Shown here: positions 21,247-33,673 of the stretch, piece after piece
Layout of the letters: every line of letters starts with the position of its first letter
Position numbering within the stretch: the first letter of the stretch is position 1
DNA from: Smallanthus sonchifolius
Lineage: Eukaryota > Streptophyta > Magnoliopsida > Asterales > Asteraceae
Assembly: GCA_023525975.1 (NCBI GenBank)
Contig: CM042020.1
Coordinates: 15,368,001-15,432,000, forward strand
Direction of reading: 5' to 3'
DNA: 64,000 bases
Notes under the pieces: generated by a model
Database searches by the model: none
Seen by the model: only the letters and a program-made list of their open reading frames with translations
Told to the model about the DNA's origin: nothing
Made by a program: the position numbers and the translations under genes

Positions 21247-23343
21247 ATGAACCTTAAGAGAAAAGAAAGCTCTGGGAGACCTCAAATCCAAGACCCTTCT
21301 ATGTATTATGGGACGTCTTCCACAGCTAAATCATCTGGTTCAGGAATCGCCTTATTCTCAGGGAACTCTCATGAAGAAGATAACTCGAATGGTTGTGGGG
21401 GTCATACATGCTTTACAGCATCTGGATCTGGTTCTCATCACCAACATTCCCCAAGAAATCCTACCTCCACATCTTCAGTTAACACGACTGCAATAGCCAA
21501 GATAGCTGAAGGTCATGTAGCATTATTTTCATCGTGTATGCTTGCCTATGAGAACTTCATTGGTGGCAAGCTTACAGATCCTGAAACAATTAAAGAATAT
21601 TTTAATCAGGTGGATCCAGATGACATGGAGGACATGGATATTCAATGGAATATGGCCATGATCTTGAGAAGGGCCAAGCGTTTCTTCAATAGAACTGGCA
21701 GGAAGTTTATTGGTGGGCATTCAAATGCCAAGGTGGGTTTTGATAAATCAAAGGCCAAGTGCTACAAGTGTCAGAACTTTGGACACTTTGCTCGTGAATG
21801 TCAGAAGGACAAAGCACCTGCCTCTGGATTCACTACACCAAGCCAGGGAAACAACCAAGGAAACAATCAAGGGTACAACAACTCCTACAACCGCAATCAA
21901 GGTCAAGGTGGAACATCCAATGCTTTGGTAGCACAACAAGACGACAGCTTTGATTGGGGTGTTCATCTGGAGGATGCACTTATTGCTCAAACACAAGTTA
22001 GTCTAATGGTTGAGATAGTAGAGATGATGTAAGCAGAAGAACGGGAAGCGTCTGTAGCTGACCAAGAGGAGTCTACAACTGCATTTGCCCTCATGGCTAT
22101 TGGGGAGGCATCAAGTTCGTCAACTGAGGTAGACTCTAATTCTTTTGCTGTCATTTCATGTTCCAAATGTCTTGGCTTGAAAGAAGAAAATTCTAAGCTT
22201 CAGGACAAAGTCGAACCCCTTCGTATTGTAGCGTTAAGATACAAAGAAAATGAAAAACGTTACAAAGATTCAGTTGAAACTTTAAAGAAAGAAAAACGTG
22301 ATTTTTCACTTAAAATCAGCGAACAACAGTTTCATTTGGATGTTGCGTACAAGGGGTTAGAAAAGAGAAATAATGAAATTACCAAGCTGCAGAATGAGGT
22401 CTTGCAGTTAAATGGTAAAATTGAGAAGTTGAAAAATTCTCGCTTTGTGGTGGAACATTATGAATCAGTAGTGAGACAAGTGAATGGCTTAGGGTTGGGT
22501 ACTAATGCCATTCCTCCACCAGTAAGCGGGAAATTTGTCAACGGCTTAATTGACATTGATTTATCTTGCCTTGATGAGTCCTCGAGTCAGGATGATTCCT
22601 CTAACAAGGATGATTCCTCAAGTAAGGCTGACTCTGCATCTGATGAAGAGTTCCTTACTGCTTCTGATGATGGGTATGAGAACATCTGCCCAGAAGGAGT
22701 AGTCTCTGAGGAGTTGCTCGGTGAACAGAAAGTTAAGAAAAACATTATCACTAATAGTGATAATTGTATTTTGACTGAACCCGATATCATTGAATCAAAT
22801 GAAAAATTAAAAGTGATGCTTTATGGGGGATATAAAAACATTAATCAAGTTAAGAAAGAAGCTTTTTCAGCTTATTATGGGCTTGGCTATCAAGAAAATA
22901 TGCAAAAGTATTATATTCACAAAAACCAATCATCATCGGGTCAAACTACTGTTCTTCAAACTACTTCTCCTGCTCATCATGCTGAGTCATCTAATGCCAG
23001 ATCTAATAAGACTTACAGGAGGACTTACAAAGAAAAGAGAACTTGCTTTCACTGTGGTATGGTTGGTCACATCCTTGTGAACTGCCCTGCTAAGAACCAA
23101 GGGAAACGGCTAATTGTTTCACAACTGGCTGTTATCTCTAAGTCACCACCAGTGAAGCATTCCAAGAGTCCAAAAGCAAATGTTGTGAAACCACCAGTAA
23201 AACCTATGGTAAAGCCAAAGATCACATTTGAGGCTAAACCATCTGTTTCAAAAAGGGGAAAGCTACCTGCTAAACCTTGTGCATCTACCTCTGGTAGTGC
23301 ACCAACTGGTGAGAAACCTGTGGTGAAACTCTCCAAACCATAG
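21247..23343 (+). pseudogene. Copia Gag, C-terminal part (Sirevirus-like)
   Basis: One frame runs from MNLKRKES at 21247 to 23343, with a single internal TAA at 22030-22032. In order: an S/G-rich stretch; LFSSCMLAYENFIGGKL; VDPDDMEDMDIQWNMAM; a first knuckle CYKCQNFGHFAREC (21760-21801); a long K/E-rich coiled coil (about 22180-22450, core LKEENSKLQDKVEPL); a D/S-rich acidic stretch (22570-22670); and a second knuckle CFHCGMVGHILVNC (23044-23085), followed by a K/P-rich tail. Gag packages RNA. Sirevirus Gags are known for such coiled-coil extensions. The capsid-like N-terminal half is absent. Confidence 0.78.
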
Positions 23344-24098
23344 AGGAGAAGGATGAACAAGAGATTGAGAAAGCTGGAACAACTGGCTGGAATTCAATCA
23401 GGTGAAGCTTCCACTAGTTCACCTGCTGCTGGAACAAGAAATCTAAAAGTTCTCAATCTCCTGGTCCCAAGTCTTCTAAAGATTCATCCATTTTTTACAG
23501 TAACGACTGTGAATTAATTGAGGTTGTTTATTTTGAGAAAGACGGACGACCCAAGACCACTATGGCTTGGGTCTCCAAATCTAATTAATTTCTTGTGACT
23601 CGTGCAGGGACATCTGAAGGGTACTATCTCTAATCATTGGTATGTAGATAGTGGATGCTCCCGGCACATGACAGGCAACATGGCCCTGCTTCAATATGTA
23701 AAACCATTCAGAGGCGGCTATGTGGCCTTTGCTGGTGAGAAGGGCGGCAGTATTACTTGTCAAGGCGTGGTTTCAAAGGTTGTGTCAGCTTCGACAACGT
23801 CAACTACTGTGAGCAGCTAAAGCATAACATGTTGAGTGTTTCTAAGATGTGTGACAAGGAGTACTCAGTTATGTTTGACAAGTCAGAAAGCATGATTCTC
23901 AAACCTGGTTTTGAAGTTCCTGAAGACTGGATTCTGATGCGAGCACCAAGGACAAACGACACTTATCAGATTGATATGAGCGTGGCAACAACCACCTCAT
24001 AAGTTGCTACTTGTTCGCTTACCAAAGAGACAGAGCTTGACTCAATCTTGTGGCATAGGAAACTCGGACACATTTCTTATCGAAAAATGAATCATCTT
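23344..24098 (+). pseudogene. Copia protease and start of GAG-pre-integrase
   Basis: From 23602 the frame gives WYVDSGCSRHMTG, the D-S-G active site of copia proteases, and VAFAGEKGGSITCQG. After a frameshift near 23770 it gives LKHNMLSVSKMCDKEYSVMFD, then LDSILWHRKLGHISYRKMNHL, the pre-integrase HxxxC-type zinc-binding start. It stops at 24098, where the family-B element is inserted. Stops at 24000 and between gag and protease also break it. Confidence 0.8.
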
Positions 24099-26436
24099 TG
24101 TCACACCCCAACCGACGGCGGAAACGTCGGGGCGTGAAGCGTGCAGACTGTTCATTGCTCATGGTTTGCTAAAGTTTGAATATTTAATAATTGTTTTCAT
24201 TGCAATCAATAAGTTCAATAAAAACACAAACAATCCACAAAACAAAAATGTAAATTACATAGAATAAACTGGTTTAATTGAATTCTAGGTCCAAAATCCT
24301 ATGTGTAGCATATCTTGATTACTTCAAACATTGGTACCTGAAACATGGTTAAAACAGAGTCAACTAAAAAGTTGGTGAGAAAACATAGGTTTAATCGTGT
24401 GATAGCAAAATACGTGTTGTGTGCATACAGTTCAATACAACATGACAATTAAGGCAATTATGGAGAGAAAACTATCATGTGACCTATACAATCAAACCTT
24501 TGTAACTTGCACTCAAAATTTGTGTTGTCAGTAACAGTCACCCTACCTGGGTGGGTTTTTCAGACTCAATAGATCTACCACTGTTTACTGTCGGCTGTTA
24601 GTTAATGATTGTACATGAAGAGCATAATAGTTGGTCTACACGTCTAGTACTCAAGCATAAAGCGCAAAATTTGTATACATGCATAGGATGGAACTGTATA
24701 TGTGTATAATTGAAAACATGTAAATAGAACGCATGTTCCACCCCAAAAGTTGTAAATAGTTGAAAAGGGGGCTATGTAAACTCACGTGTTATGTAGCGTA
24801 TAGATTGCACAAGCAAATGGGAAACGGCGGTGTGTTGTAGATCGCTAGATTCGACCTAATGAACAATATGATTTACGTATTATTGAGTTGCGTTATTCGT
24901 TGTTGGAAGTGGATTTGTTTAAGTTTAAGGTTTGTTTTAATATACTATTTATTTAATCAATAGTAATAGAATTTAAAATATAAGTTTAAATAAATAATAT
25001 TTGTTAAAGATGAAACGTATGGAATATATTGTTGTTTATAAAACTTGTAGTATTTTATTGATTTTAATTTAAAGAGATATTGAATGATTGATCTTTGATA
25101 AGCAACACTTGGTTCTGGATATTTTATAAAATAATTTTTATAACATTAAAACTGATTAAAATATAAAATATATTAAATAAAAGATTCTGTTAAAGGGTGA
25201 ACACGACCGTGCTCATACACGGCACGACCGTGCTCGGCTCAAACGCGACCGCGCTTGGCCGGTAACGCGCCCGTGGTTGGTCAGAAGTCACAACAAGGGT
25301 CTGTTCATCAGACACGACCGTGCTCGTACCCGGCACGACCGCGCCTGGGGTTTGACTAGGTCAGGATTTTGTTTAGTCGTTAAGAATGACCGCGCCACAC
25401 CCGGGCACGACTGTGCTTGGTCAGGCACGACCGCGCTCTTTGATGAGCGCGACCGTGTCTGGTCCTTTTCAGACACAATTCGCCTGATTCTTGTATTAAA
25501 ACTGATTAGAAACTTAGGGTTTTCATAGAGGATCTGTTCACGAACTTATCCATGCCATTTAATTGGATTTATATCCTGTTTAACTTATAGTTTGATTAAA
25601 ACCATTTATTTATCAAACTCAGATTCAATTCGGACAAATCGTGTATTATTGATTCAAATGAGTTTAGGGCTTTCGATTTACGTGAAGAGACGAATCTATT
25701 GGACTAATACTAACCTGTTCTGAATGGGCAACAGGTGCAGACGGCTACGGAAGGAGGATCGCGGCTTTTCTTGATCGACAGACGAGATAGAGACGATGTA
25801 ATGACGGATTTAGGGTTTAAGGAAGCTTATATAGGTCGCGGGTAGGTATTTGATTACTTAATTCGTTTGATTTCTTGCCCCAATTACTTGATTCGTTTTA
25901 AAAAGAAGTCGGTTTAGAATTTGCGAGTATTTGGACGATTGCATGTGTATTTGGTCGGGTATGCGTCGCAACTGGTCGAGTAACTTCTTCTACAAGTCCC
26001 GCGGTTTCTAAAACTCGTTTAAAATCTATTTTTGGACAAGATTTGCGTCGGTTTGACTTTTCAGAAGTCAAACTGTGTCGGAGGCGCGACCGTGCTTAAT
26101 CTTAAGCACGACCGTGGTCGTGGTCTTAAGCGCGACCGTGCTTCTATCAAGCACGACCGTGCTTGCACCAATTTTGGGTAAATACAAGAATAGTCCTTGT
26201 AGTTTTCTAGTCTTGACGTTGTTGTGAGTTTTGATCAGTTTTGGTCCTCGGGGTTGGTAAGATAATGGAGGGTTATTTTAGTTATTATTGTAATGTCATA
26301 AATGTGTGTATTTTCTTACGTCTTCGTCATTGCACAGGAAATAATGAATGTTGTGACAAGTGGTGAATGTAGAATTGGAAGCGAAATCGTCTTTCATTGT
26401 ACGACATTAAATAATAGGAAAAACATGGATGTTACA
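24099..26436 (-). repeat. 3' LTR of the non-autonomous family-B element
   Basis: It begins TGTCACACC and ends GATGTTACA. On the minus strand TATATAAG (25827-25834) is a likely TATA box. The first 750 bp are almost identical to the same part of the autonomous family-B LTR, while the other end is more diverged. Palindromic CACGACCGTG-type units occur at 25200-25460 and 26080-26165. Confidence 0.9.
25200..26165. repeat. GCACGACCGTGC palindrome clusters
   Basis: Around ten units at 25200-25460 and four at 26080-26165 have the core GCACGACCGTGC or GCGCGACCGCGC, spaced 15-50 bp apart. Changes often occur as pairs that keep both arms complementary. The same clusters are in the partner LTR at 50459-50719 and 51339-51424. 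Confidence 0.8.
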
Positions 26437-26560
26437 GTATCCCCATGTTGAGGGAATTTCGTCCCGAAATTGAATTAGTTCAAGCTACTGAAACTGCAAG
26501 GAGACGTGGGTTTGGATTTTTCAATGGGTTTTTGACAATTGGCCTAGGGAGTAATACGGA
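26437..26560 (-). pseudogene. Remnant of the pol 3' end and polypurine tract
   Basis: On the minus strand this reads into AATTTCGGGACGAAATTCCC, then CAACATGGGGATAC at the LTR edge. It is the same as the sequence after the autonomous gag-pol stop at 47587. A few bases farther in it resembles the last chromodomain codons. This shows that the element descends from, or recombined with, a complete family-B element. Confidence 0.75.
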
Positions 26561-28616
26561 TGGCCAGGTTTCAGTCTGAAAAAAAAAAATTGTCGTCATG
26601 TCGGGCATAGAGGGTGGTAGTGGGTTTAGTCTTGAAAAGGGTTAAGGAGAAGACTATCAACGAATACCCTAGACTCTAAAGATAACATTGTATTACTTTA
26701 AATAGGAACGATAGGGATTTGGTAATTAGGGTTTGTTTGTGATGTGGTCTATTATGCCCGAGATTTGTTAGTGGATGAGGGGTTTCACAAATATTGGTCA
26801 ATGTCAGAATATCATAAAAACTTCTCGTGATACGAACAACGCTACTACTTGCAATATGACAGGAACACTTATATATAGGAAGTACCAGCGGCGTATCCAC
26901 CATGCCCTTGTCACATCACATTTGTCTCGTTGTCATATATCATGATAGGTTTTAGGTCATAACACACGACAAAATTTCACTATGCTTTCCCTGCGCTGAT
27001 TTGTATAATTCCGTGTGCACCCGTAATTATTCAAATCATCGTATGGTCCGTATAGATCGTTTCGTTGTGTGCGGGTAAGGAGCACAATTTTTACTATGAT
27101 CACGTTTATTGATTACACATAAAAGTCGCTACCAAGTAACTATGTCCCTAATCAGGTCAGTTTGCAACTAAAGACTAGTAAAGTAGTAACACTTAGAGTT
27201 TCTTAGTTTGCTCGTGTTTGAACAAGAATACGTCAAACCCCGAGTCGTTTCAATGTATTATGGTCTTCAACTTTGGCGTACAAAGTGCATGACCATGTCT
27301 TGTGTATGATGTAATCAATCTATTGCAAATATTGTAAGCAACTTTGTTTCGAGTATATAGTAAACACACAAGTCTCATGTATGATCTAGTGCCACGTAGT
27401 TTGTAATCAAATAGGTCTCGTAAATAAATTAGCGTCTTGTATTTTGTAAATCAATAAGCTCCAATGTGTAATGTAAACAACATAGTATCATGTGTATTGT
27501 AGGAAATGGACCTCATGTATAGTGTTAGCAACTTAGAATCATGTATTCTGTATAACGTACACCGTTTAGTATCAAGTGCTTTGTAACAAAATGAGTTTCA
27601 TGTATAGTGTGGTCAATCTAGAACTATGTATCAATGACGCAATTCTTATGTATCACGTATATTGCAAACAATTAAGTTTTGTGTATTATGTAATTTGTGT
27701 AGTATTGGATATATTGAGAATAATTGAGTTTTATGTACCATAAGATTGCATTGAATATATTGGGAACGTGAGCATTGAACTTCGCGTGCGATGTGTACTA
27801 ACGGGTTTTGTATACGATCTCGTGTTGCGGAGAAGTGTGTTGTTGTCGTTCTTGTAAGATGTGGTAGTTAGGTTCTAGCCCCTTAAATATCGTTGAGGTT
27901 TGTGGGGATGTTTAACATCTACGTGGTACGGATCGTCTCTTGAAGCGGCAAGTGAAAAGTAACGAGGAGGTTCTGAAACACTCAGTGGGATGTGTTTACA
28001 AATAATTGATCTTTGTTTGAAAATAGGAAATTGTAAATTGTTCTTGGTTATAGATGTATAAAGTAATGAAACTATTGAGTTAAATAATCTAAATAAATAG
28101 ACCATTTACAGGAAAAATCTTTAATTTAAAAAAAAATTTAATTATTATGGAGGGAATATTTTAAGATGACTTATTGGCTAAACAAGTAGTCGTATATTAA
28201 TTTAGCCAATGTTTAAAAATAATTACTGTAATGAGGAAAATCATGCTTGTTTGTCAATTTGAAGTAAGATTTCTATAAAATAGGTTGTATTAATTTCCCT
28301 TGTAAAGTGAAAATGTTTATGGGAAGTTTATGTTTCTGATATTCTTTTAAAAGTTCGATAAATGTTTGGTTCTGAAAACAACGAGGTTGTTTAAATCTAA
28401 TATGATGATTTGATTATGAAGAAGATGAAATCGTATTGGATGAAGAAGGTGATACTTGAGGGATCTTAATGAAAATATGATGGATGAACAATGAATAATA
28501 ACTTTAGAATTTTGAAAAATATAAAATTTATTAAATGCTGAAATGGTAAACATTATTCAAAACATAAGGAAAAGTTTTCAAGTTGAAAATTTAAAGGCAA
28601 TAAATATAAATTTCTG
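26561..28616. other. Non-coding internal region of the non-autonomous element
   Basis: No ORF worth calling. The stretch 27180-27780 is made of degenerate 45-50 bp repeats. The rest is AT-rich with no recognised content. Confidence 0.5.
27180..27780. repeat. Degenerate 45-50 bp tandem repeats
   Basis: There are repeated phrases of the form CATGTATtGTGTaAnCAAnntAGtaTC, about twelve imperfect units. Units are too diverged to set exact borders by eye. Confidence 0.5.
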
Positions 28617-29161
28617 CTAACGCCTCTGGTAGTTTCCCACTAGAAGGAAGATAATCACCAAGACGAGCACCGCTATGGTCATTCGGGTAGTTAATCTGGC
28701 TTCGGCCCTAGCTGTTTCCGTGCGATTCTCAAACATTTCTCTTTCGAGGATATAATTAACTCCTTTTGGTGCCCTAATTGATTCACTAGGCTATCCATTC
28801 TCTGTCCTTGCAAGTCATGTATTACTCCGTGCTCCATCCTTTGCCTCTCAAACTCGGAGGTCCTCACATATTGGTGAATGTCGTTGATTGGAATTCCCAT
28901 AGCACTAGTGGGTGCCATGGTATGCCTTGTCCAAGGGTTAGGATGATATGGGTCGGGCATCAGATACGGGTCTCTTAATGGGGGTGATCCAGGTGTTCGA
29001 AGTCTCGGGCCGGTGTTCCTAGTCCAATCTGCACTTACATCAACTCTTGGTCTAGTAGCTGGAGGTGTTGGTGACCGATACACGGGTGTCCCAATGTCTT
29101 CTTCCCAATCAGACTCTGCTCCAGGACGGTAAACCGGGGAGGAAGGAGAGTAGGAGTCCAT
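28617..29161 (-). CDS. Coiled-coil ORF with C-terminal transmembrane tail in the non-autonomous element
   Basis: The start MDSYSPSSPVYRPG at 29161 is chosen because the acidic P/S-rich start resembles the accessory ORF at 15055. In order: a P/S/D-rich N-terminus (DWEEDIGTPVYRSPTPP); LRDPYLMPDPYHPNPWTRHTM; then a helix (SEFERQRMEHGVIHDLQGQ). The uninterrupted frame stops at 28691. Switching frame near 28750 (one small indel) gives EREMFENRTETARAEARL, then a hydrophobic IAVLVLVIIFLLV and a short basic end GNYQRR, with the stop at 28617-28619. This would be a protein of about 180 residues with a single C-terminal membrane anchor. No homologous named family is known to me. It occupies the place of gag. 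The frame break may mean the copy is dead, or a programmed shift. Confidence 0.5.
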
Positions 29162-29233
29162 ATCTAGCAGAGAAGCAATGAAAAGGTTGTAAGTGATAGT
29201 GAAATATCGAGTGTTAAATGTAGGGGATCTCAT

Positions 29234-30426
29234 AGGTTTAAAGTTTGACTAGTCATAACACCGAGTCTCCACAATAGTATTTTAGAAACACACTTGACCT
29301 ATAAGCATGCATCCCTGAGGAGAATTTCCAGGAAGGAGGGGTGGGTCACTAAGACACAGTTAAGTGCCCTGTCTTTCCTTAGCCAGAATCCCTCATGGGC
29401 CTACACACTCTTCCAGCCATCATGTATTAATAGTACTATTGTTGGGCTCATGGTCATGATGAGAATTATTATGGACTGGGCCTTGTGGCCCGAATGTAAG
29501 GTTTACGCATTTCAGTGGACTTCTTCTTCTTGGAAGATAGAGGGGCTTCTTAGTTTATTATTGGTGGGCATTAGGCCCAATAGTTTAGATTTAGTTCACA
29601 AGGGTGGTGGCATTATATGTGTGAATTTAAGGGTGTATGAAAACTTTGGTGTGTGTGTTTGTGTTTAAAACTTAGGATAACACTTAATGAAACACATAGG
29701 TAGTATGTAGATAGTAATGAATGTAAGCACAAGGGTTATCAAGTAGCGTGACACATAAACTATCATGTATTGTAGCATGTATTGAAATTACTTAGGGTAA
29801 CATGTAAAAATATCCAAACAAAACGGATATTCATAGTTTGGATTGTACTCAAATAGTGACATAATCACTTGAATACTATGACACATTAAGGTTAATTAAA
29901 CTTATATAACTTTCAAGGAGACGTGCTTTAGCCTATAAGTAAACACTCATCCCGGGAATTCCCAGGAAAGCATACGGGTCCCTCGGTTGATTGGGATTTA
30001 TACGAAATGCTTTCCTAGACAGAAAACCCGGAATACAGGTGTCACCCTTCCAGATTGCACGTGTCCTCTAATAATTAACAAAGTTTAAAACCTTAACGAA
30101 GAAATAATTAAATTTTATAGATTTAACTCCATGAAGATTCCACATGCTATGTTGAATATGATAAGGAAGTAGACAAGAAGGTTATGAGGTTTAGGGTAAG
30201 GGTAGGGATATTATTTTATCTAATTTATTATTTGGGTATAGTCTAGTAAGTTATGAATTCTAACAATTAAGGTACCATGATAAAATAAAATATAGTAAGC
30301 ATGTATCACATAGCATGTAACACATAGCATGTAGCATATCATATATTCATAGAGTATGGTAAATAATGGGTGTCCTAAGGTTATAGTCTAGGTCAAGTGT
30401 CTAATAACCTAAATCCCTATAACTTG
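29234..30426 (-). other. 5' leader of the non-autonomous element
   Basis: The part at 29930-30070 matches the leader of the autonomous element (about 42750-42900), including a CCCGGGAATTCCCAGG-like inverted stretch. The rest (29234-29930) is unassigned and has no credible ORF. Confidence 0.55.
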
Positions 30427-30438
30427 GCTCTGATACCA
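30427..30438 (-). other. Primer-binding site (tRNA-Met type), non-autonomous element
   Basis: On the minus strand this is TGGTATCAGAGC, three bases from the LTR edge at 30442. It fixes the minus orientation. Confidence 0.9.
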
Positions 30439-30441
30439 ATC

Positions 30442-30965
30442 TGTCACACCCCAACCGACGGCGGAAACGTCGGGGCGTGAAGCGTATAGACTGTTCATTG
30501 CTCATGGTTTGCTAAAGTTTGAATATTTAATAATTGTTTTCATTGCAATCAATAAGTTCAATAAAAACACAAACAATCCACAAAACAAAAATGTAAATTA
30601 CATAGAATAAACTGGTTTAATTGAATTCTAGGTCCAAAATCCTATGTGTAGCATATCTTGATTACTTCAAACATTGGTACCTGAAACATGGTTAAAACAG
30701 AGTCAACTAAAAAGTTGGTGAGAAAACATAGGTTTAATCGTGTGATAGCAAAATACGTGTTGTGTGCATACAGTTCAATACAACATGACAATTAAGGCAA
30801 TTATGGAGAGAAAACTATCATGTGACCTATACAATCAAACCTTTGTAACTTGCACTCAAAATTTGTGTTGTCAGTAACAGTCACCCTACCTGGGTGGGTT
30901 TGTCAGACTCAATAGATCTACCACTGTTTACTGTCGGCTGTTAGTTAATGATTGTACATGAAGAG
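30442..30965 (-). repeat. 5' LTR of the non-autonomous element, part 1
   Basis: This is the LTR 3'-end portion, nearly identical to 24099-24622. It is cut at 30965 by the autonomous family-B insertion. AAGAG (30961-30965) is repeated at 49877-49881 as a perfect TSD. Confidence 0.92.
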
Positions 30966-31202
30966 TGTAACCTTCCTGATTTTCATGTTTTTCCTATTTA
31001 TTTTATGTCGTGCAATAAAAGATTTCAACCTTACATTTATTGTTCATGTACAAATAACAAGCATACACACGTTCATTATAATACAATATTAACTAAAACA
31101 ATCTTACAAACCTCGAGGACCTAAACTTGACCAAAACTCAAAACAACATCGATATTACAAAACTACAAGGACTAGTCTTGAAACTTTCAAAAACCAACAC
31201 TA

Positions 31203-32170
31203 GCACGGTCGCGCCTAGTCCTAGGCACGGTCGCGCTTGTGCCATTAACACGGTCGTGCTTATCATGAAGCACGGTCGCGCCTCGTTCACAGTTTGACTC
31301 CGCAAAGTCAAACCGACTCAAATCTTGTCCAAAAATAGATTGTAAACACGTTTAGAAGTTTGCGAAACTTGCAAAAGACGATATTCGGTTTATTCAACCT
31401 AATACCCGACCAATTACACGTCCAAAAGCCCAAATTCGCGCATCTTTGACCAACCTACTTTTTTAAATCAAATCTGGTAACTTGAGCAAGAATCAAACGA
31501 ATTAAGTTAAGCCCATACCTACCAGAGACATATATAAACTTCCCTAAACCCTAAATCCATCATTCCATCATCTCTATCTCGTCTGTCGATCAGAGAAAAG
31601 CCGCGAAGTCTCAACCGTAGCCGTCTGCACTTGTTGCCCATTCAAAACAGGTTAGTAATAGTTCATTAGGATCGTCTCTCCAATCTAATCGAAAGCCCTA
31701 ACTAAATTCGTAACCATATTACTCGATTTTACAGAATTGAATCTGAGTTTTGATAAATAAATGTTTTAATCAAACTACACATTAAACAGGTTATAAACCC
31801 AATTAACTGACCTAATTGGATTCTAAAACACCTAATCAATGAAACCCCTACGAGTACAACTGATTTTATTACAAGGATTCAAAGAACTGCTTCTGGAATT
31901 GACCAGACACGGTCGCGCCAGCCTATGAGCGCGGTCGTGCCTGACCAAGCACAGTCGTGCCCCGTAAGAGGACCGGTCGTGTTTACCGAACAAAACCAAG
32001 TCCTGACCTAGTCAAAACGCTAGGCGCGGTCGTGCCAGATACGGACGCGGTCGTGTCTCGTGACCAGACTCTGGTTTTGACTTTTGACCAACCACGGGCG
32101 CGTTACCGACCAAGCGCGGTCGCGTACGTGCCCGGCGCGGTCGTGCCATATACGAGCACGGGCGTGCTCA
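31203..32170. repeat. GCACGGTCGTGC palindrome clusters, 5' LTR
   Basis: Four units lie at 31203-31289 and about nine at 31908-32170, on either side of the TATA box. They are matched in the 3' LTR at 47859-47940 and 48563-48826. Confidence 0.8.
31531..31538 (+). promoter_or_regulatory. TATA box of the family-B LTR
   Basis: TATATAAA lies 565 bp into the LTR and is conserved in the 3' LTR (48187-48194). It precedes a pyrimidine-rich stretch, as expected near a transcription start. Confidence 0.5.
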
Positions 32171-33381
32171 TCCCTTAACAGAATCTTTATTTTTATTTTT
32201 AATTTGATAAATAAATTAAATTACAGTCTATATAATTATTTTTATAAACTAATTACTGGAATACCTTACACTTGTTCCAAACAAACATTTATTTATTTAA
32301 TTAAACTTATATTTTAAATAAATGTATATTCTATTACTTAAACTAATACAAATAAATAACATAGTTAATTATTATTTTTAAAACAAACCCTACACGTTTA
32401 AAGAATGACAAATCCGTTTCCGTAATTAAACAAATCAATAACACATATACATTGTTCATTAGGTCGAACTTAGCAATCTACAACACACCGCTGTTTTCCA
32501 TTTGCTTGTGCAATCTATACGCTACATAACACGTGAGTTTACATAACCCCCTTTTCAAACTATTTATAACTTTTGGGGTGGAACATGCGTTCTATTTACA
32601 TGTTTTCAATTATACACATATACAGTTCCATCCTATGCATGTATACAAATTTTGCGCTTTATGCTTGAGTACTAGACGTGTAGACCAACTATTATGCTCT
32701 TCGTGTACAATCATTAACTAACAGCCGACAGTAAACAGTGGTAGATCTATTGAGTCTGACAAACCCACCCAGGTAGGGTGACTGTTACTGACAACACAAA
32801 TTTTGAGTGCAAGTTACAAAGGTTTGATTGTATAGGTCACATGATAGTTTTCTCTCCATAATTGCCTTAATTGTCATGTTGTATTGAACTGTAACATCCC
32901 AAATAATGACAAGACAAATAGAAAAGGGAAATAAAGTGGGCTTGGCCAAAATTTCGGCCCATGGGCCGAAAAGAAAAGGGGGAAACCCCATTACAAAACA
33001 GCAGCTTCAACCCAAACCCCTATCATTTCATCTTCCTGCGCAAGAATACGAGAGAGAGAGAGAGAGAGCGATCGGCTTGTGAAGAAAACCGCAAGGAGAA
33101 GACTCAAGGGCTCGGGAATCATCCGACTCCACCATTTCAACGCATAGCAACAGAAATCGGGCCTGTTGAGGTAAGCATCGCCTCTGATTCTGAGTCTTTG
33201 CATGTCTCGGGTTTAAATCAAATAAAGATACGATTTTCGCATATGAAACTTGAAACAAATCACGTATTTGAACTCAAGAACGATAAAGGAAGGTGTTTAA
33301 CGTAAAATGTTCAAGGTTTAATCGATTGGAAATAAGTTGGCTGGAGCAAGGTTCTGGTCAGGGAAGATGCAGACCCATGAC

Positions 33382-33673
33382 TCGAAACTATAGTTTCGAT
33401 ACATGCAGACCCATCGAAACTACTCTAGTTTCGATAGTCATGTTTGACTCGAAACTATCTAGTTTCGATAGCAGCCAATGACTCGAAACGACTATAGTTT
33501 CGATAGGAACTCAGGACTCGAAACTACCTAGTTTCGAGTGTCACCTTGAACCTAAACTAAGATTTTTCATAAGTTAATGACTCGAAACTACCTAGTTTCG
33601 ATAGAAGGATTATGACTCGAAACTACCTAGTTTCGAGTGTAAGACCATAGCTCGAAACTACCATAGTTTCGAT
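33382..33673. repeat. TCGAAACTAnnTAGTTTCGA palindrome cluster, 8 copies
   Basis: Eight 18-21 bp palindromes have the arms TCGAAAC and GTTTCGA and variable centres (ATAG, CCTAG, CTCTAG, CCATAG). Seven carry the full TCGAAACTA arm and one (near 33485) reads TCGAAACGA. Spacing is about 32-65 bp. A decayed ninth copy starts near 33687. Confidence 0.9.

Larger units (their letters stand above)
30966..32889 (+). repeat. 5' LTR of the autonomous family-B element, part 1
   Basis: It begins TGTAACCTTCC and is broken at 32889 by the family-C insertion. It contains TATATAAA at 31531-31538 and palindromic GCACGGTCGTGC-type units at 31203-31289 and 31908-32170. The remaining 331 bp are at 42128-42458. 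Confidence 0.92.

Noticed and set aside
29294..29668. 124-codon plus-strand ORF
   Set aside because: It has no recognisable domain, runs antisense through the leader of a minus-strand element, and ends in a GTGTGTG repeat.
31957..32178. 73-codon ORF, repeated at 48613-48834, and its kin at 25277-25528 and 50536-50982
   Set aside because: They arise from the palindrome-rich stretch of family-B LTRs; the R/T/D-rich text mirrors the repeat and is not a protein.
33028..33305. ORFs of 62-133 codons (also at 40001-40402 and 34371-34637/41470-41736)
   Set aside because: They lie wholly within the family-C LTRs, repeat exactly in both, and encode simple-sequence or untypical peptides.
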